Part shown: positions 53,766 to 64,000 of the stretch, in pieces
Layout of the letters: every line of letters starts with the position of its first letter
How positions within the stretch are numbered: the stretch's first letter is position 1
Position numbers and translations under genes: made by a program
Source of the DNA: Bacteroides sp.
Lineage (GTDB): Bacteria > Bacteroidota > Bacteroidia > Bacteroidales > Muribaculaceae
NCBI GenBank assembly: GCA_014801815.1
Contig: JAAVDM010000049.1
Span: forward strand, 1 to 64,000
DNA: 64,000 nucleotides
Reading direction: 5' to 3'
Notes under the pieces: model-generated
Database searches by the model: none
What the model saw: only the letters and a program-made list of their open reading frames with translations
What the model was told of the DNA's origin: nothing

Positions 53766-53884
53766 TCCATAGCTGATATATAATAGAAGTGGGGCGTTAT
53801 CTTTGAGGATACCGCTCCACTCTTATTTTATGTCAGTTAGGAGTTTTATGCCAGTTACGAGACAGAATCTGCTGAACGTATAAA

Positions 53885-53906
53885 GAGCTACGGCAATATT
53901 GCCGTA
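53885..53906. terminator. hairpin GCTACGGCAA-TA-TTGCCGTAGC
   Basis: Perfect 10-nt arms between convergent genes. Confidence 0.6.
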
Positions 53907-53959
53907 GCCCTCACGCTCACAATGAATATGAGTAATCAGACAAGTAGTTCTTAAATCTG

Positions 53960-55612
53960 TTACTTCTTCACAAACTTAACAGTAGTATTGCCATCTGAAG
54001 CTACATAAATACCGGCAGGCAGAGTCTCAACATTGACAGTATTCTCACCTGAAGCTACTAATATACCGTTGATATTCATCACTTTGATAGAACCAATACC
54101 GGTAACGGTCTGTACAGCTGCATTATAACGTACACTTTCTGTAGCTGTAATTTCCTCTACTGAACTAAGCTCACGAAGTTTATACTCCGCACCTATGTTA
54201 ATCTTATTGTAGCCGTGGAAATCATAAGCATCTTCAACCGATACAGTATAGGGTGAAGTGATAGTACGCTCAGTGTTAGTAAATAGTCTTACCAACTCAT
54301 AGTCATCACGCTCGTAGGCCAGAACTGTTACCTCCGTACCTTCCGTTGCAAACATAAAAGTAGTCTCACGATTAAAATACGGATCAATACCAACTACGTA
54401 ACCTATAACTTCACGACCTGTATCAAAGTCTTCGTATGTAGGATAGAACTCAAGTACATAAGGAGGTTCAGCAGCATTAATCTCACACACAGGTTCGAAT
54501 ACATACCTATACACATTACCTGATACCGGATTGTTCAGTTCATCGGGCACTGTGAAAGTAAACGAAGCAATATCTGTCAGATTAGGAGAATTGTCATTCT
54601 TACCGCTAATATATTTCAGTTCAAAACCGGGAGCAACGTAAGGTATAACAAACTCGATAGTCTCACCCGGTGCAGCATTATAATGCTTAGTCAAAGTACC
54701 GTTATCATTGATATATAGATCCACTATAGTAATACCGAACGTACCGTCATTCATATCCCAGCATGTTATAGGACATGTACCCTCATTCGGATCATAAAGT
54801 CTGGCCTCTATCGTGCAGTCTTCCTCTATCTTTATGAAATATTCCTGATAAGCTTCCTGACTATCAATGATTTCAATAGGTTCACCGTTGACGGTTATGG
54901 ATTCGAAGGGGAAGTCATAAGAGAATTTAGCCACACATACGTAGTTACCTATCTTAACCACGCCCGGCTGATCAACACTGTAAGCGCCATCTTCACGCTC
55001 AAGATCAGCATTATAAGGATAGAAACCTATTCTGTTATCGTTCTTAATGAACTTCACGAGAGCATAACCTTCAGGAGCCACAATCTCGCGCATTGATAGA
55101 GTCAGTGTACAAGGTTCTCCGGCGAAGAAAGTGTACTCACCGTCAGCCTCCTGAATAAAGTTATTACCGGCGTTCACATTCTCAAGCACATAGCCAAACT
55201 CACTGCTCACTGTCACTTCGACCATATAAGGTACATTGAGCGTAATAAGTCCCTGAAGTTCCACTTTCTCTCCTGCCACAGTCATATTGACATGAGAAGC
55301 CAACATATCTGAAACAGCGTCACCATTTTCAATATCGCATACCATAACAGTCACAGGTATCGAAGCAGGTGTGTGACGGGCGTGTATATCAATCTGCATA
55401 CCGCCTTCAGCTACAATGGCTGTACAGGAGTCTGATTAACAGTCACGTCAGTTATCTGACAGTTTTCAGCAGCTGTTATTGAAAGATTATTCTTGATAGC
55501 TGCCATGTCAAACATATTCCGGCCATCGGTCAGACTCAGGACATCACCATAGCCGTTCAACTGTCTTACTACTACAGCCGAAGCATCGTCAACATTTATT
55601 ACAAGACCTACT
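53960..55612 (-). pseudogene. T9SS-type secreted protein, 5'-truncated and frameshifted (intact ORF 53960-55399)
   Basis: C-terminal LPAGIYVASDGNTTVKFVKK; upstream frame VINVDDASAVVVRQLNGYGDVLSLTDGRNMF...TVNQTPV continues, shifted by one frame at ~55425. Confidence 0.7.
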
Positions 55613-56846
55613 CAACGGAATTGTAATCTTCCGTGACGGTAAACAACTTACAGTTCTTACCGATACCAAACCCGGTGAGGCCATGACCTATACTGACTCT
55701 GACATCACTGAGAAAGGAGAATATCGCTACGATATCTTCGCAATCGGCACAGGCGGTGAAGGTATGAAAGCTACTTCATTTGTATATCTTGGAGAAGACT
55801 CTCCGGCGTCCGTAGCATCACCCCTGCTGGAAGGTGTAGATGCCTACACTTCAGCCGTAATCTCATGGGAGCCGGTCACTACAGGATTACATAACGGTAA
55901 CATAGATCCCGCTTCGGTAAGATATACGGTTTACCGTCGCCCCGACAACAAGCTCGTAGCCGAAAACATAACTGAAACTTCTGTAACGGATAACAGTATC
56001 AGACGTACTCTCAGTTACTATTATGATGTAGTGGCATCAAACGAACTTGGTGAAGCTCCCGAAACTCCCACACGTTCCTTCATACTTGGGCCTGCCTTTG
56101 AAACTCCCTTCGTAGAGGAGTTCGACAGCGATAAAGAAACTTTGAATCGCTGGTTGCTTACAGATGCTAACGGTGATTACAACACATGGATGTTCAACAG
56201 CACTGCAGGTAGCACATTCTTCGGTGACTATGAGACAGCTCTTGAATATCTTATATCTCCCGTATCAGGTGGGCCTTACTACGATGCAGATGAATGGCTC
56301 GTATCAGGTCCGATAAAGTTCGAATCCGGAAAAAAATATGAAATCGAACTTGCCGTGCGTTCTGTAGCTACCGAGTATCTTGAAATCGGCATAGGCAGCT
56401 CGGAGATTCCTGAAGATATGTATATAGTGGATTGCCTTGAAATAGAGCCTTCGGAGATAACAGGAGATGAAAACAGTGTACGTCCGACTTACTATGTCAC
56501 TGAACTTAGAACCGAAGGTATTGAGATAGGTAGCGTTGGTCTGCACCTCTGCACTCCTATTGATGATATCCATTATGCTTTCATTCAGATATGTAGTGTC
56601 ACAGTAAGAGAAAGAGATGAGAACGGTATCAATACTGTTACAACACCTGTACTTCTCACCCGATTCAACAACGGTAGTTTTGAAATAAACGGCGACTTCG
56701 AGAAAGTCGAAATCTTCGCTACCTCAGGTGCAAAGATGATGGAAAGCACTACTGCTATCACCGACCTTTCCTCTTGTCCCGAAGGTGTATATGTAGCCGT
56801 CATCACTACTAAATCAGAACGCAGCACCGTGAAGTTTGTGAAGTAA
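55600..56846 (+). pseudogene. FN3/T9SS-type secreted protein, 5'-truncated
   Basis: Reading frame before called ATG 55683: NGIVIFRDGKQLTVLTDTKPGEAMTYTDSDI; C-terminal CPEGVYVAVITTKSERSTVKFVK; no signal peptide. Confidence 0.7.
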
Positions 56847-56871
56847 TTCTCACATATTAATAGTATTAATA

Positions 56872-56922
56872 AAAGCATAATTAAAGGCTCTATGTTGAAC
56901 ATAGAGCCTTTAATTATGCTTT
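56872..56922. terminator. perfect hairpin, bidirectional terminator
   Basis: AAAGCATAATTAAAGGCTCTATGTT-G-AACATAGAGCCTTTAATTATGCTTT. Confidence 0.85.
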
Positions 56923-56947
56923 GACTATATTTTACTCAGACTATCGT

Positions 56948-58933
56948 TTAGCGTACTACGACTTTGACAGCGCGACCGTTAGCCGATACGATATAGATAC
57001 CGGCAGGAAGCTCGATGTTGCCGGCTTCAGCAGCAACAGCTACGCGGCGACCGTCTACTGTGTAAACAGAAGCACCGGCTTCGGCAACCTCAACAAAACC
57101 ATAACCACCCTTGGCAAGAGCCGAGGCAGATGCGTTTACGGTATCAACACCACTATTCTCACTGGCAGCAACAATACATGCATTCTCAATCAGGCCGGTG
57201 GTATTGTTGATTATCATAGCTACAAGAGAGCAATTGGCAGGAGTTGTGACACCTGTCAGCTTGAACTCTTCACCATATTCATAGACTACACCCCTCTCAA
57301 CTGATGAAGGCAGACTGTTTTCTATACCCATAGGCTTGGAACATCTGCGGGCAACCTCGTTGAATTTCATTGATACCTGCGAAGGTTTGGACTCCCAGCC
57401 ATAGTAATCACCCTGCTGACCCGACATATAGTTAGTCTGTGCGTAAGGACCAACTTCATTTTCGATGACTGTATATGCTACACTGAAATTAGCAGCCTCA
57501 ACGTCCAGACCGAAAGTGGTCTTTGTGGCCATGGTTGCTGTTTTATCGTCATATTCGAAAGTAGCACTAATTTCCGCTACTGAAGGTACATCAACCACGC
57601 TCAGGAATGCTTCCTCGATAGTATCAGGGGCCGGATATACATTGACATTCATCTGACGGTTCACAAAAGATGAAGGGAAGCCAGCCACGTACTGCGCAAG
57701 AGGATAATAGGGCATATTGGGACTATCCATTACCTGCATTGGATCACTGCTACCATGTACGGCAATACCGATGAATCCCTTATCAGCATAATTAGTATGC
57801 ATATATTCCATACCGGCTATACCCATAACACAATAACCACACCAGTTTCCTGTGAATTCCTCAAAGACAACATTACGCTGGTAGCCTTCGTCTACAGAGT
57901 TAAGGAAACCGGATACAGATGATATAGCAAGGTTATCCACACCGTTAACCTGGGTAAGAGTAAGGGTGTAAGGAATATTCACACCTAAAACATCGGTCGA
58001 GAACTCAACATCAGCTGTCTGCCAGTCACCGAAAGCAGCAGAACCGTTAGCCTTAGCTACGTAAGTCTGAGACTCCATACCTTCGATATCCATAACGTAT
58101 GTAAGTTCGGCAGCATCGTTGGCACCTTTGCCTACAAATGTGGTAGAGAAAGAGAAAGTCTCACCTTTAACAACTGTACCGGGTATGTTAGCCTCAACAA
58201 GTGAAGCCTGATTCTCGGGCAGATTATCACCCTCTATCACCAAACGCAAACACAGACAACCGGCTGCGGGGGCCCAGTCACGCCAGGCCCATTCAGCATT
58301 GACAATATTACCGGAATTATCTACAGTCATGTTTGAATATACAAGACCGGCACCGGCATCATCAGGGAGGCCATAGTCAGTGATATAGCAATATGTTGCA
58401 GGATTGGTAGGCACATCAATATCGTAACCTACATAAAGTTCACCGGAAGCAGGTATAACCACAGGGGTATCGAAAGCTACCGTCGACCACTCGAAGCCGT
58501 CTGCGCCAAGAGTACCTTCATTGGTAGAAATAGGTTCGCCGCCAAGCTCGGTACTTGCCCATATAGTAGTGGTAGAACAGGGGTTAACATAACGGTTGCC
58601 GGTACCCTGAGACACAGGATTAGCAATCTGAAGAGCTACAATACGGTTACCGGCAAGACTTGCGACAGTTTCCTCATTTACTAAAATACCCATCTTCACA
58701 TTACCTGTGCCGAGAGCAAAAGCAGTATAAGGCTCATCACAGTAACCCCAAATGATACTGTTCACATCGCCGGGGGCACGCATAAGACCCTTGGCGGCGG
58801 CAGGAGCATCGAGACGTTCCACACCCTGCAGGCGGGCATTGCCCGACAGGGAAATCGCATCGTAAACCGCTGTCGCACCCATAGCAGGCAGCGTAGCCGC
58901 AAAAGCAGCCATAACGAGTAAAGATTTGTTCAT
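56948..58933 (-). CDS. Omp28-family, T9SS-type secreted protein
   Basis: Signal peptide; NVVFEEFTGNWCGYCVMGIAGMEYM; C-terminal ELPAGIYIVSANGRAVKVVVR. Confidence 0.85.
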   Translation of the reverse strand: MNKSLLVMAAFAATLPAMGATAVYDAISLSGNARLQGVERLDAPAAAKGLMRAPGDVNSIIWGYCDEPYTAFALGTGNVKMGILVNEETVASLAGNRIVALQIANPVSQGTGNRYVNPCSTTTIWASTELGGEPISTNEGTLGADGFEWSTVAFDTPVVIPASGELYVGYDIDVPTNPATYCYITDYGLPDDAGAGLVYSNMTVDNSGNIVNAEWAWRDWAPAAGCLCLRLVIEGDNLPENQASLVEANIPGTVVKGETFSFSTTFVGKGANDAAELTYVMDIEGMESQTYVAKANGSAAFGDWQTADVEFSTDVLGVNIPYTLTLTQVNGVDNLAISSVSGFLNSVDEGYQRNVVFEEFTGNWCGYCVMGIAGMEYMHTNYADKGFIGIAVHGSSDPMQVMDSPNMPYYPLAQYVAGFPSSFVNRQMNVNVYPAPDTIEEAFLSVVDVPSVAEISATFEYDDKTATMATKTTFGLDVEAANFSVAYTVIENEVGPYAQTNYMSGQQGDYYGWESKPSQVSMKFNEVARRCSKPMGIENSLPSSVERGVVYEYGEEFKLTGVTTPANCSLVAMIINNTTGLIENACIVAASENSGVDTVNASASALAKGGYGFVEVAEAGASVYTVDGRRVAVAAEAGNIELPAGIYIVSANGRAVKVVVR

Positions 58934-58982
58934 GTTTTTTTCTGAGTGTTAAGCTATAGTTGAACAATATAGTTTTTCGGAC

Positions 58983-59175
58983 AAGCAGCTCTTAAAGATT
59001 AACGAATATATAAAAACACAGTTATTTTTGAGACGATTCGGACGCGAAGCGAAGGAGAATATTTCAGTATTAGACTGAATGGCAAGTCCGAAACGAACAA
59101 AAATAATAAGTTTATAATTTAAGATTCAAAAACTTTACCTAAAAAATATATCGTTTAATTTTTAAGAGCTACTTA
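58983..59175. repeat. MITE-like palindromic repeat, full-length copy C
   Basis: AAGCAGCTCTTAAAGATTAA...TTTAATTTTTAAGAGCTACTT with same interior as copy A. Confidence 0.78.
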
Positions 59176-59217
59176 ACATCGCAAATTTAGTATTTCTTTC
59201 ATTAACCCACAAGTACT

Positions 59218-59274
59218 ATGATATGAAATGCCCCGTGACACGGAAAAAAAGTGTCACGGGGCATTTCATATCAT
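59218..59274. terminator. perfect-arm hairpin at 3' end of minus gene
   Basis: ATGATATGAAATGCCCCGTGACAC-GGAAAAAAA-GTGTCACGGGGCATTTCATATCAT. Confidence 0.8.
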
Positions 59275-60011
59275 AATTCTTCAGGCAGTCCCACCCACCA
59301 GTCGGAGTCATCGGTACGTAGTCTTTCACTGGCCGGAGGCAGATAAGGCGAAGGCTTGCGATGCCGTTTCGGAGGCGGCATTATAGGCCCGGGCGGTTCT
59401 TCAGCTTCCGGTTCAGTTGCCTCCGGTTCCTCCTGAGGCACTTCTTCGGGCTGTACGGCAGCCTGCTGTGCAGTCTGCTGACGCGGAGGAAGATTGACGG
59501 TATTGTATATACCGCGCAGGTCAATGACCTGCATGTCGTCAGAGTAGTCGAAGCCGGTCAGGGTAGTCAGAGCCTCACGGGTGTCGCGTAACTGCGCAGT
59601 GAGCGTACTTATCTTCTGCTCGTACTTACGTTTCATAACCTCGGCCTGTGAGAGCTGATCATTAAACTGCTTCAGAATCTCGTCTACCGATTCATAATCC
59701 TCCAGACGTTCTTCAGCCTTCTCAAGAGCTTCGCTGGTGCGGGCCAATGCCTCTATTGTCTCGCGCAGGCGCACAGCCATGTCGGTGTTACGTGCCGACA
59801 GGGCCACATTCTCGCAGCGCTGGGCATCGAGCAGAGCAGCCGCCTCGCGCAGACCGTCACGCAGAGTGGGTATGTAGGCGAGGTCGTTGGCCATGTGCTC
59901 AAGCAGCATCAGGGTGCGCCACGGATGAAGCATGACATCAAGCACACCGGCAGGTCTCGGAGCGCCGAGACTGGTCAGGGAATCGGTGGTGTCGAGGAGG
60001 TCTTTAGTCAT
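59271..60011 (-). CDS. coiled-coil protein of unknown function with proline/glutamate-rich tail
   Basis: Intact ORF overlapping 60004 gene by 8 nt; EVMKRKYEQKISTLTAQLRDTREALTTL. Confidence 0.65.
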   Translation of the reverse strand: MTKDLLDTTDSLTSLGAPRPAGVLDVMLHPWRTLMLLEHMANDLAYIPTLRDGLREAAALLDAQRCENVALSARNTDMAVRLRETIEALARTSEALEKAEERLEDYESVDEILKQFNDQLSQAEVMKRKYEQKISTLTAQLRDTREALTTLTGFDYSDDMQVIDLRGIYNTVNLPPRQQTAQQAAVQPEEVPQEEPEATEPEAEEPPGPIMPPPKRHRKPSPYLPPASERLRTDDSDWWVGLPEEL

Positions 60012-63000
60012 TATGTTCGTCGATGGTGTCGGCGTCCGGTTTCATCACTACGCCCGTACTCTTGCGGCCGTTGATAGCTATGGTCAGGGGGCTGTCGAAA
60101 CGTACTATACGCACGGCATCGCTTTCGCTTTCGGCCGGCAGCGAATCGAGATAAGCGCTGTCGAAGTAGCCTGAACCGGCTGTGGGGTCGATGGTGAAGT
60201 AACCGACACCGAACGAGGTGAGATTCTGGAAGAAATGTGTGCCCTGCGATGGCTCTATACGATAACCGGGCAGAGCGCTTTCGACTATCAGACGCGCGCC
60301 GGCTATCTGTGCCCAGCGTACCGGAATACCAAGTGAGGAGTCTGACGAACCCCAGCGTCCGGGGCCAATCAGTATGTACGGCTCACCTTTCTCCACCATA
60401 CGCTTGTTGATGGCCTCGATTTCGGCAGCGACTTCCGGATTACGCGAACGGTCAAAGTTCTGCGGCTTGACATAGACCACGTAGCGCACATTGTCCATGA
60501 CGCCGTGTCCGAGAGCTGTCTCACTGCGGAGTATAAGCCGGCTGTCGTCTACCTTCATTATCGAGTCGTCAAGCATCTCTTTCTTGTCGACTATCGGACG
60601 CATCTGGAGCCAGTAGACAGTGCCTTTATTCTTGCTCGACATAGCGTCGGGATTGAGATTGCCGGCAAATTCTATCTCAACGGGACGCCCCATGGCGTAC
60701 TGACCTTTAGAGAGCATGAAGTCTATGACTTCGGCAAGCGGAGCTACTTTCTGACGCAGCACATTGGCGAATGTAACCACTTTACGACCCGGCCCAAAGC
60801 CGGTGTCGCGCAGTATACGGTCATTGACGTCAAAAGTGCTGACCAGATACTTCAGTGCCCCGCTCTTGAAAGCTTCGGAAACCGGCAGCTTGACAATGTT
60901 GAAGCCGTCATCAGTGGTGAAGCGTGTCTCACCGCTCACTTTGGAGGGCAGAGCATAGAGGTTAGTCTGAGTGTCGCGCAGAGCCAGTTCGAGTGTCGAG
61001 GTCTGCAATACTTTGTCGGGGTGACGCGGCGAAAAGCGCAGTGCCATACCACCGTCTACAATATATTTGCCAAGACCAACGGCCACTTCGGCCACACCCT
61101 CTTCAGCCTGTTCGTCATTAAGAGGATAATAGTTGAGCGAGCGGCCCACACCCGAGAACGACGGATAGTAATAGCCGTCGTGATCCTCACCGGCGACCTC
61201 CTGCAGTATGACTGCCATCTTCTCCTGATCGATGACATTGCTTGTCGCGTTCATGTAGGCTTTGGAGTCAGCGAAAAATACCGAAGCATATACACCTTTG
61301 ACAGCATCTGAGAGCAGACGCAGCATCTCGTCGACATTGGCAAGACGCGGTATCATATAGGTGCTGTAGACCCCGGCGAAGGGCTGATAGTGAGAGTCTT
61401 CGAGCAGTGACGAGCTACGCACGGCTATCGGGCGGTCAAATACCTCGAACAGCGCCGAGAAGTCCTCGATAAGTGTCTGAGGCAGACGGGCAGCGAGAAA
61501 GCGGTCGAGTATCTCCTGATCCGAGAGGTCGGAAAGAGCCACAGGATAGAGATTGTTCGACTCCATGAACTCGTCGAATATATCGGTACAGAGTACGATG
61601 GTACGCGGTATGGTAATCTGCATACCCTCGAAGTCCTCACACACAGGGTTGCGCTTTATAATCTGGTCAATGAATGCCAGACCACGACCCTTACCGCCCA
61701 AAGAACCCTGCCCTATGCGGGCGAAGTTTGAGTAGCGGTCGAAGCGGTCTTTGCGGAACACGGCCACAACGCCGCGATTCTTCATGCGGCGGTATTTGAC
61801 AATACACTCGAAGATAAGCTTACGCACGGCGGGAGCCTGTGCTATATCGGTGAACTTCTTGGTGCTTATGGCCTCAGCTATGGGGAACAGGGCACGCGAA
61901 TAGAGCCAGCGTGATATGTCATTGTGCAGGCAATGCTGGAACAGCGCGTCTGAAGGAATGTTGAAGATGTTCTTCTGCAGGTCCTTGAGGTCATGTATGC
62001 GCATCAGCTCATTGCCGGTGGCGGGGTCACGCACTATGAAGTCGCCGAAACCGAACAGATAGCTCATGGCACGGCGCAGATTCTGCGGCAGGGTCTTTGA
62101 GTTCTTGTCGATAAACTCCAGCCCAAGCTGTTCGGCTTCCGCACGGTTGGCACTCTCCTGACTCTCGATTATGATAGGCATACAAGGGTCGTCGGCACGT
62201 ACCATGCGAGCGAAGTCCATACCGGCGTGCGGGTCTTTCTCACCATTACGGGGGAAACGCACGTCGCTGATTATACCGAGCAGATTGCGGCCGTAACGGC
62301 GGTACAGTGCCTCGGCCTCCTCGTAGTCACGAGCGAGAAGCACTTTAGGCCGTCCGCGCATACGGAACATCTGTTCATGCTCATTCAGGGCCTCGGTCGA
62401 GAATATCATCGACTGCTTGAGCAGATATTTGTAGATGTGCGGTAATACAGCTGAGTAGAAACGTATCGAGTCCTCAATCACCAGAATACACTGCACACCG
62501 ACTTCGCCGATGTCATTGTCGGCATTCATGCGGTCCTCGATGAGCTTGATTATAGCAAGAATGAGGTCCACGTTACCAAGCCACGAGAATACATAGTCGA
62601 CACCTTCGAGATTCTCATTGGCAATGCGTCGGCGCACTTCTTTCGAGAAGGGTGTCAGCACTACGAATGGAATCTCAGGATAGAGAGCGTCTATGTGACG
62701 TGCCTGTTCGAAAGTCTCGCTCAGGTCTACGCCGGGCATGGCAATGATAAGGTCGAATTTCTGCTGCTCAAGGGCTTTATAGGCTTCATCATAGTTGGCC
62801 ACTTTGGTGAAGCGCGGGGGCGACGAGAGGTTGAGCGACACATATTCAAAATATATCTGCTCATCGACACGCCCGTCTTCCTCCATCATGAAGGCATCGT
62901 AGGGAGTGGCTATGAGCAGGACATTGAATATACGCCGCTGCATGAGATTCTGGAAAGCCGTGTCTTTAAGATACAGACGGCTCAGTACGCTGTCGTTGAC

Positions 63001-63033
63001 GTTCTGCATATCAGTCGTCCTTATGGGCGTCAA
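60004..63033 (-). CDS. PEP/pyruvate-binding-domain protein with N-terminal receiver-like domains
   Basis: GQGSLGGKGRGLAFIDQII; IAVRSSSLLEDSHYQPFAGVYSTYM; receiver-like LIIAMPGVDLSE...IPFVVLTPF. Confidence 0.85.
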   Translation of the reverse strand: MTPIRTTDMQNVNDSVLSRLYLKDTAFQNLMQRRIFNVLLIATPYDAFMMEEDGRVDEQIYFEYVSLNLSSPPRFTKVANYDEAYKALEQQKFDLIIAMPGVDLSETFEQARHIDALYPEIPFVVLTPFSKEVRRRIANENLEGVDYVFSWLGNVDLILAIIKLIEDRMNADNDIGEVGVQCILVIEDSIRFYSAVLPHIYKYLLKQSMIFSTEALNEHEQMFRMRGRPKVLLARDYEEAEALYRRYGRNLLGIISDVRFPRNGEKDPHAGMDFARMVRADDPCMPIIIESQESANRAEAEQLGLEFIDKNSKTLPQNLRRAMSYLFGFGDFIVRDPATGNELMRIHDLKDLQKNIFNIPSDALFQHCLHNDISRWLYSRALFPIAEAISTKKFTDIAQAPAVRKLIFECIVKYRRMKNRGVVAVFRKDRFDRYSNFARIGQGSLGGKGRGLAFIDQIIKRNPVCEDFEGMQITIPRTIVLCTDIFDEFMESNNLYPVALSDLSDQEILDRFLAARLPQTLIEDFSALFEVFDRPIAVRSSSLLEDSHYQPFAGVYSTYMIPRLANVDEMLRLLSDAVKGVYASVFFADSKAYMNATSNVIDQEKMAVILQEVAGEDHDGYYYPSFSGVGRSLNYYPLNDEQAEEGVAEVAVGLGKYIVDGGMALRFSPRHPDKVLQTSTLELALRDTQTNLYALPSKVSGETRFTTDDGFNIVKLPVSEAFKSGALKYLVSTFDVNDRILRDTGFGPGRKVVTFANVLRQKVAPLAEVIDFMLSKGQYAMGRPVEIEFAGNLNPDAMSSKNKGTVYWLQMRPIVDKKEMLDDSIMKVDDSRLILRSETALGHGVMDNVRYVVYVKPQNFDRSRNPEVAAEIEAINKRMVEKGEPYILIGPGRWGSSDSSLGIPVRWAQIAGARLIVESALPGYRIEPSQGTHFFQNLTSFGVGYFTIDPTAGSGYFDSAYLDSLPAESESDAVRIVRFDSPLTIAINGRKSTGVVMKPDADTIDEHND

Positions 63034-63814
63034 GATACTGCTCCAGTGCTGCTGTCATACTGGGTGCCTCCTTAGTGGGGGCCTTGAGGTCGAGACGCAG
63101 ACCGGCGTCTTCGACAGCCTTGGCCGTAGTGGCACCGAAAGTACCTATGCATACCGGCTGACCGTCTTTACCGAAGTCAGGAAAATTCTTCTGCAGTGAG
63201 GCTATACCGGAAGGACTGAAGAAGAGCAGCATATCGTAATCGAAAGGCTCGTCAGGAGTGAAGTCATTGCTTACCGTGCGGTACATCACAGCCTTCGTAT
63301 AGTTGATTTTATGACGATCAAGCACAGAGAGATTGTCTTTGTGTACGTCTGAGACGGGGAACAGGAACTTCTCTTTGTGATTCTTGTCGAGAGCCGCCAG
63401 CAGCTGTGGGTCGTCAAGTTTGCCTGATGTGCCGAAGCTGATCTTGCGCTTGCGATAGACTATATATTTCTGCAGGTAGAGCGCTATGGCTTCGGTGGTA
63501 CAGAAATAGCGCATGGTATCGGGAACGCTGACACGGGTCTCCTCGCAGAGACGGAAAAAATGATCGACGGCTGTCTTAGCCGTGAATATCACAGCAGTGA
63601 AGTCTGCCAGATTGATTTTCGACTGCCTGAACTCCTTGGCAGTGAGTCCCTCCACTTTGATAAATGGCCGGAATACAATCTCTACACCATGCTTGGCCGC
63701 TATCTCGTAATAGGGAGATTTCTCGGAAGAAGGCTGCGGCTGGGATACTAATATTTTCTTGATTTTCATGCTCTTGCTGATTGCGCGCCGGTTATTTTCA
63801 GACCAATAGGACAC
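63011..63814 (-). CDS. hemD: uroporphyrinogen-III synthase (HemD-like)
   Basis: KKILVSQPQPSSEKSPYYEIAAKHG; DYDMLLFFSPSGIASLQKNFP; CIGTFGATTAKAVEDAGL. Confidence 0.8.
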   Translation of the reverse strand: MSYWSENNRRAISKSMKIKKILVSQPQPSSEKSPYYEIAAKHGVEIVFRPFIKVEGLTAKEFRQSKINLADFTAVIFTAKTAVDHFFRLCEETRVSVPDTMRYFCTTEAIALYLQKYIVYRKRKISFGTSGKLDDPQLLAALDKNHKEKFLFPVSDVHKDNLSVLDRHKINYTKAVMYRTVSNDFTPDEPFDYDMLLFFSPSGIASLQKNFPDFGKDGQPVCIGTFGATTAKAVEDAGLRLDLKAPTKEAPSMTAALEQYLDAHKDD

Positions 63815-64000
63815 AAAGTAACACAGCGGCGATATAAGTGAGAATCAATGGGACGATTTCTAAGCTGCAAAGGTAGTACAAAAAAAGCACCCATGACGAA
63901 AATTGATTGAAAAAAATCCTTAAACCCTTCCATATAAAGATGAGTTTGGCGAGCACCAATGCTCCTCCGGCTACATACAGAAATGTCATCTGTTCACCCG
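63798..64000 (-). CDS. C-terminal part of a multi-TM protein (DUF4271-like), cut by window end
   Basis: Hydrophobic ORF overlapping hemD start. Confidence 0.5.
   Translation of the reverse strand, partial: GEQMTFLYVAGGALVLAKLIFIWKGLRIFFNQFSSWVLFLYYLCSLEIVPLILTYIAAVLLCVLLV

Noticed and set aside
60505-61311. 268-aa plus ORF antisense to the PEP/pyruvate-binding gene
   Set aside because: Shadow ORF; opposite strand encodes a clear conserved domain.
1-64000. CRISPR arrays, rRNA, tRNA or diversity-generating retroelement
   Set aside because: No regularly spaced repeats, no reverse-transcriptase ORF, and no cloverleaf or rRNA sequence recognised by eye; a tRNAscan/Infernal run would be needed to exclude small RNAs.

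Overview
Bacteroidales chromosome segment; gene content resembles Muribaculaceae/Bacteroidaceae, but taxonomy is inferred only from protein style. Most of the window is ordinary: alpha-amylase, miaB, CoA-transferase, metG, lpxB, galM, pckA, tyrS, glycosyltransferases, fcl, T9SS-type secreted proteins, a PEP/pyruvate-binding regulator and a hemD-like gene. The standout is a ~13 kb minus-strand operon-like island (12.1-25.1 kb). It encodes a private chaperone set (GrpE-like, Hsp70, Hsp70-vWA fusion, and a J-like/zinc-ribbon/FN3 protein), two P-loop GTPases sharing a D-x-A-G-E-N-F motif (one membrane-anchored), a GAP1-like protein and two accessory proteins. It resembles GAP1/double-GTPase conflict systems, here coupled to an Hsp70 machine. 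Three points were read directly from the DNA. (1) The J-like/Zn-ribbon/FN3 gene is one continuous frame (17930-20560) interrupted by three in-frame stops, one each of TAG, TAA and TGA. (2) The Hsp70 gene is split between ATPase and substrate-binding domains by a frameshift at an A6 tract. (3) The island lies between intact galM and an 87-nt directly repeated copy of the galM 3' end (26-nt identical core), suggesting insertion at galM. Other signals: a MITE-like palindromic repeat family (three copies plus solo ends), a perfect 69-nt palindrome, gene remnants at 34.5 kb, a junction of two 5'-truncated genes at 55.6 kb, and an isolated phage-structural-like ORF. No computation was run; family assignments are from memory of motifs.
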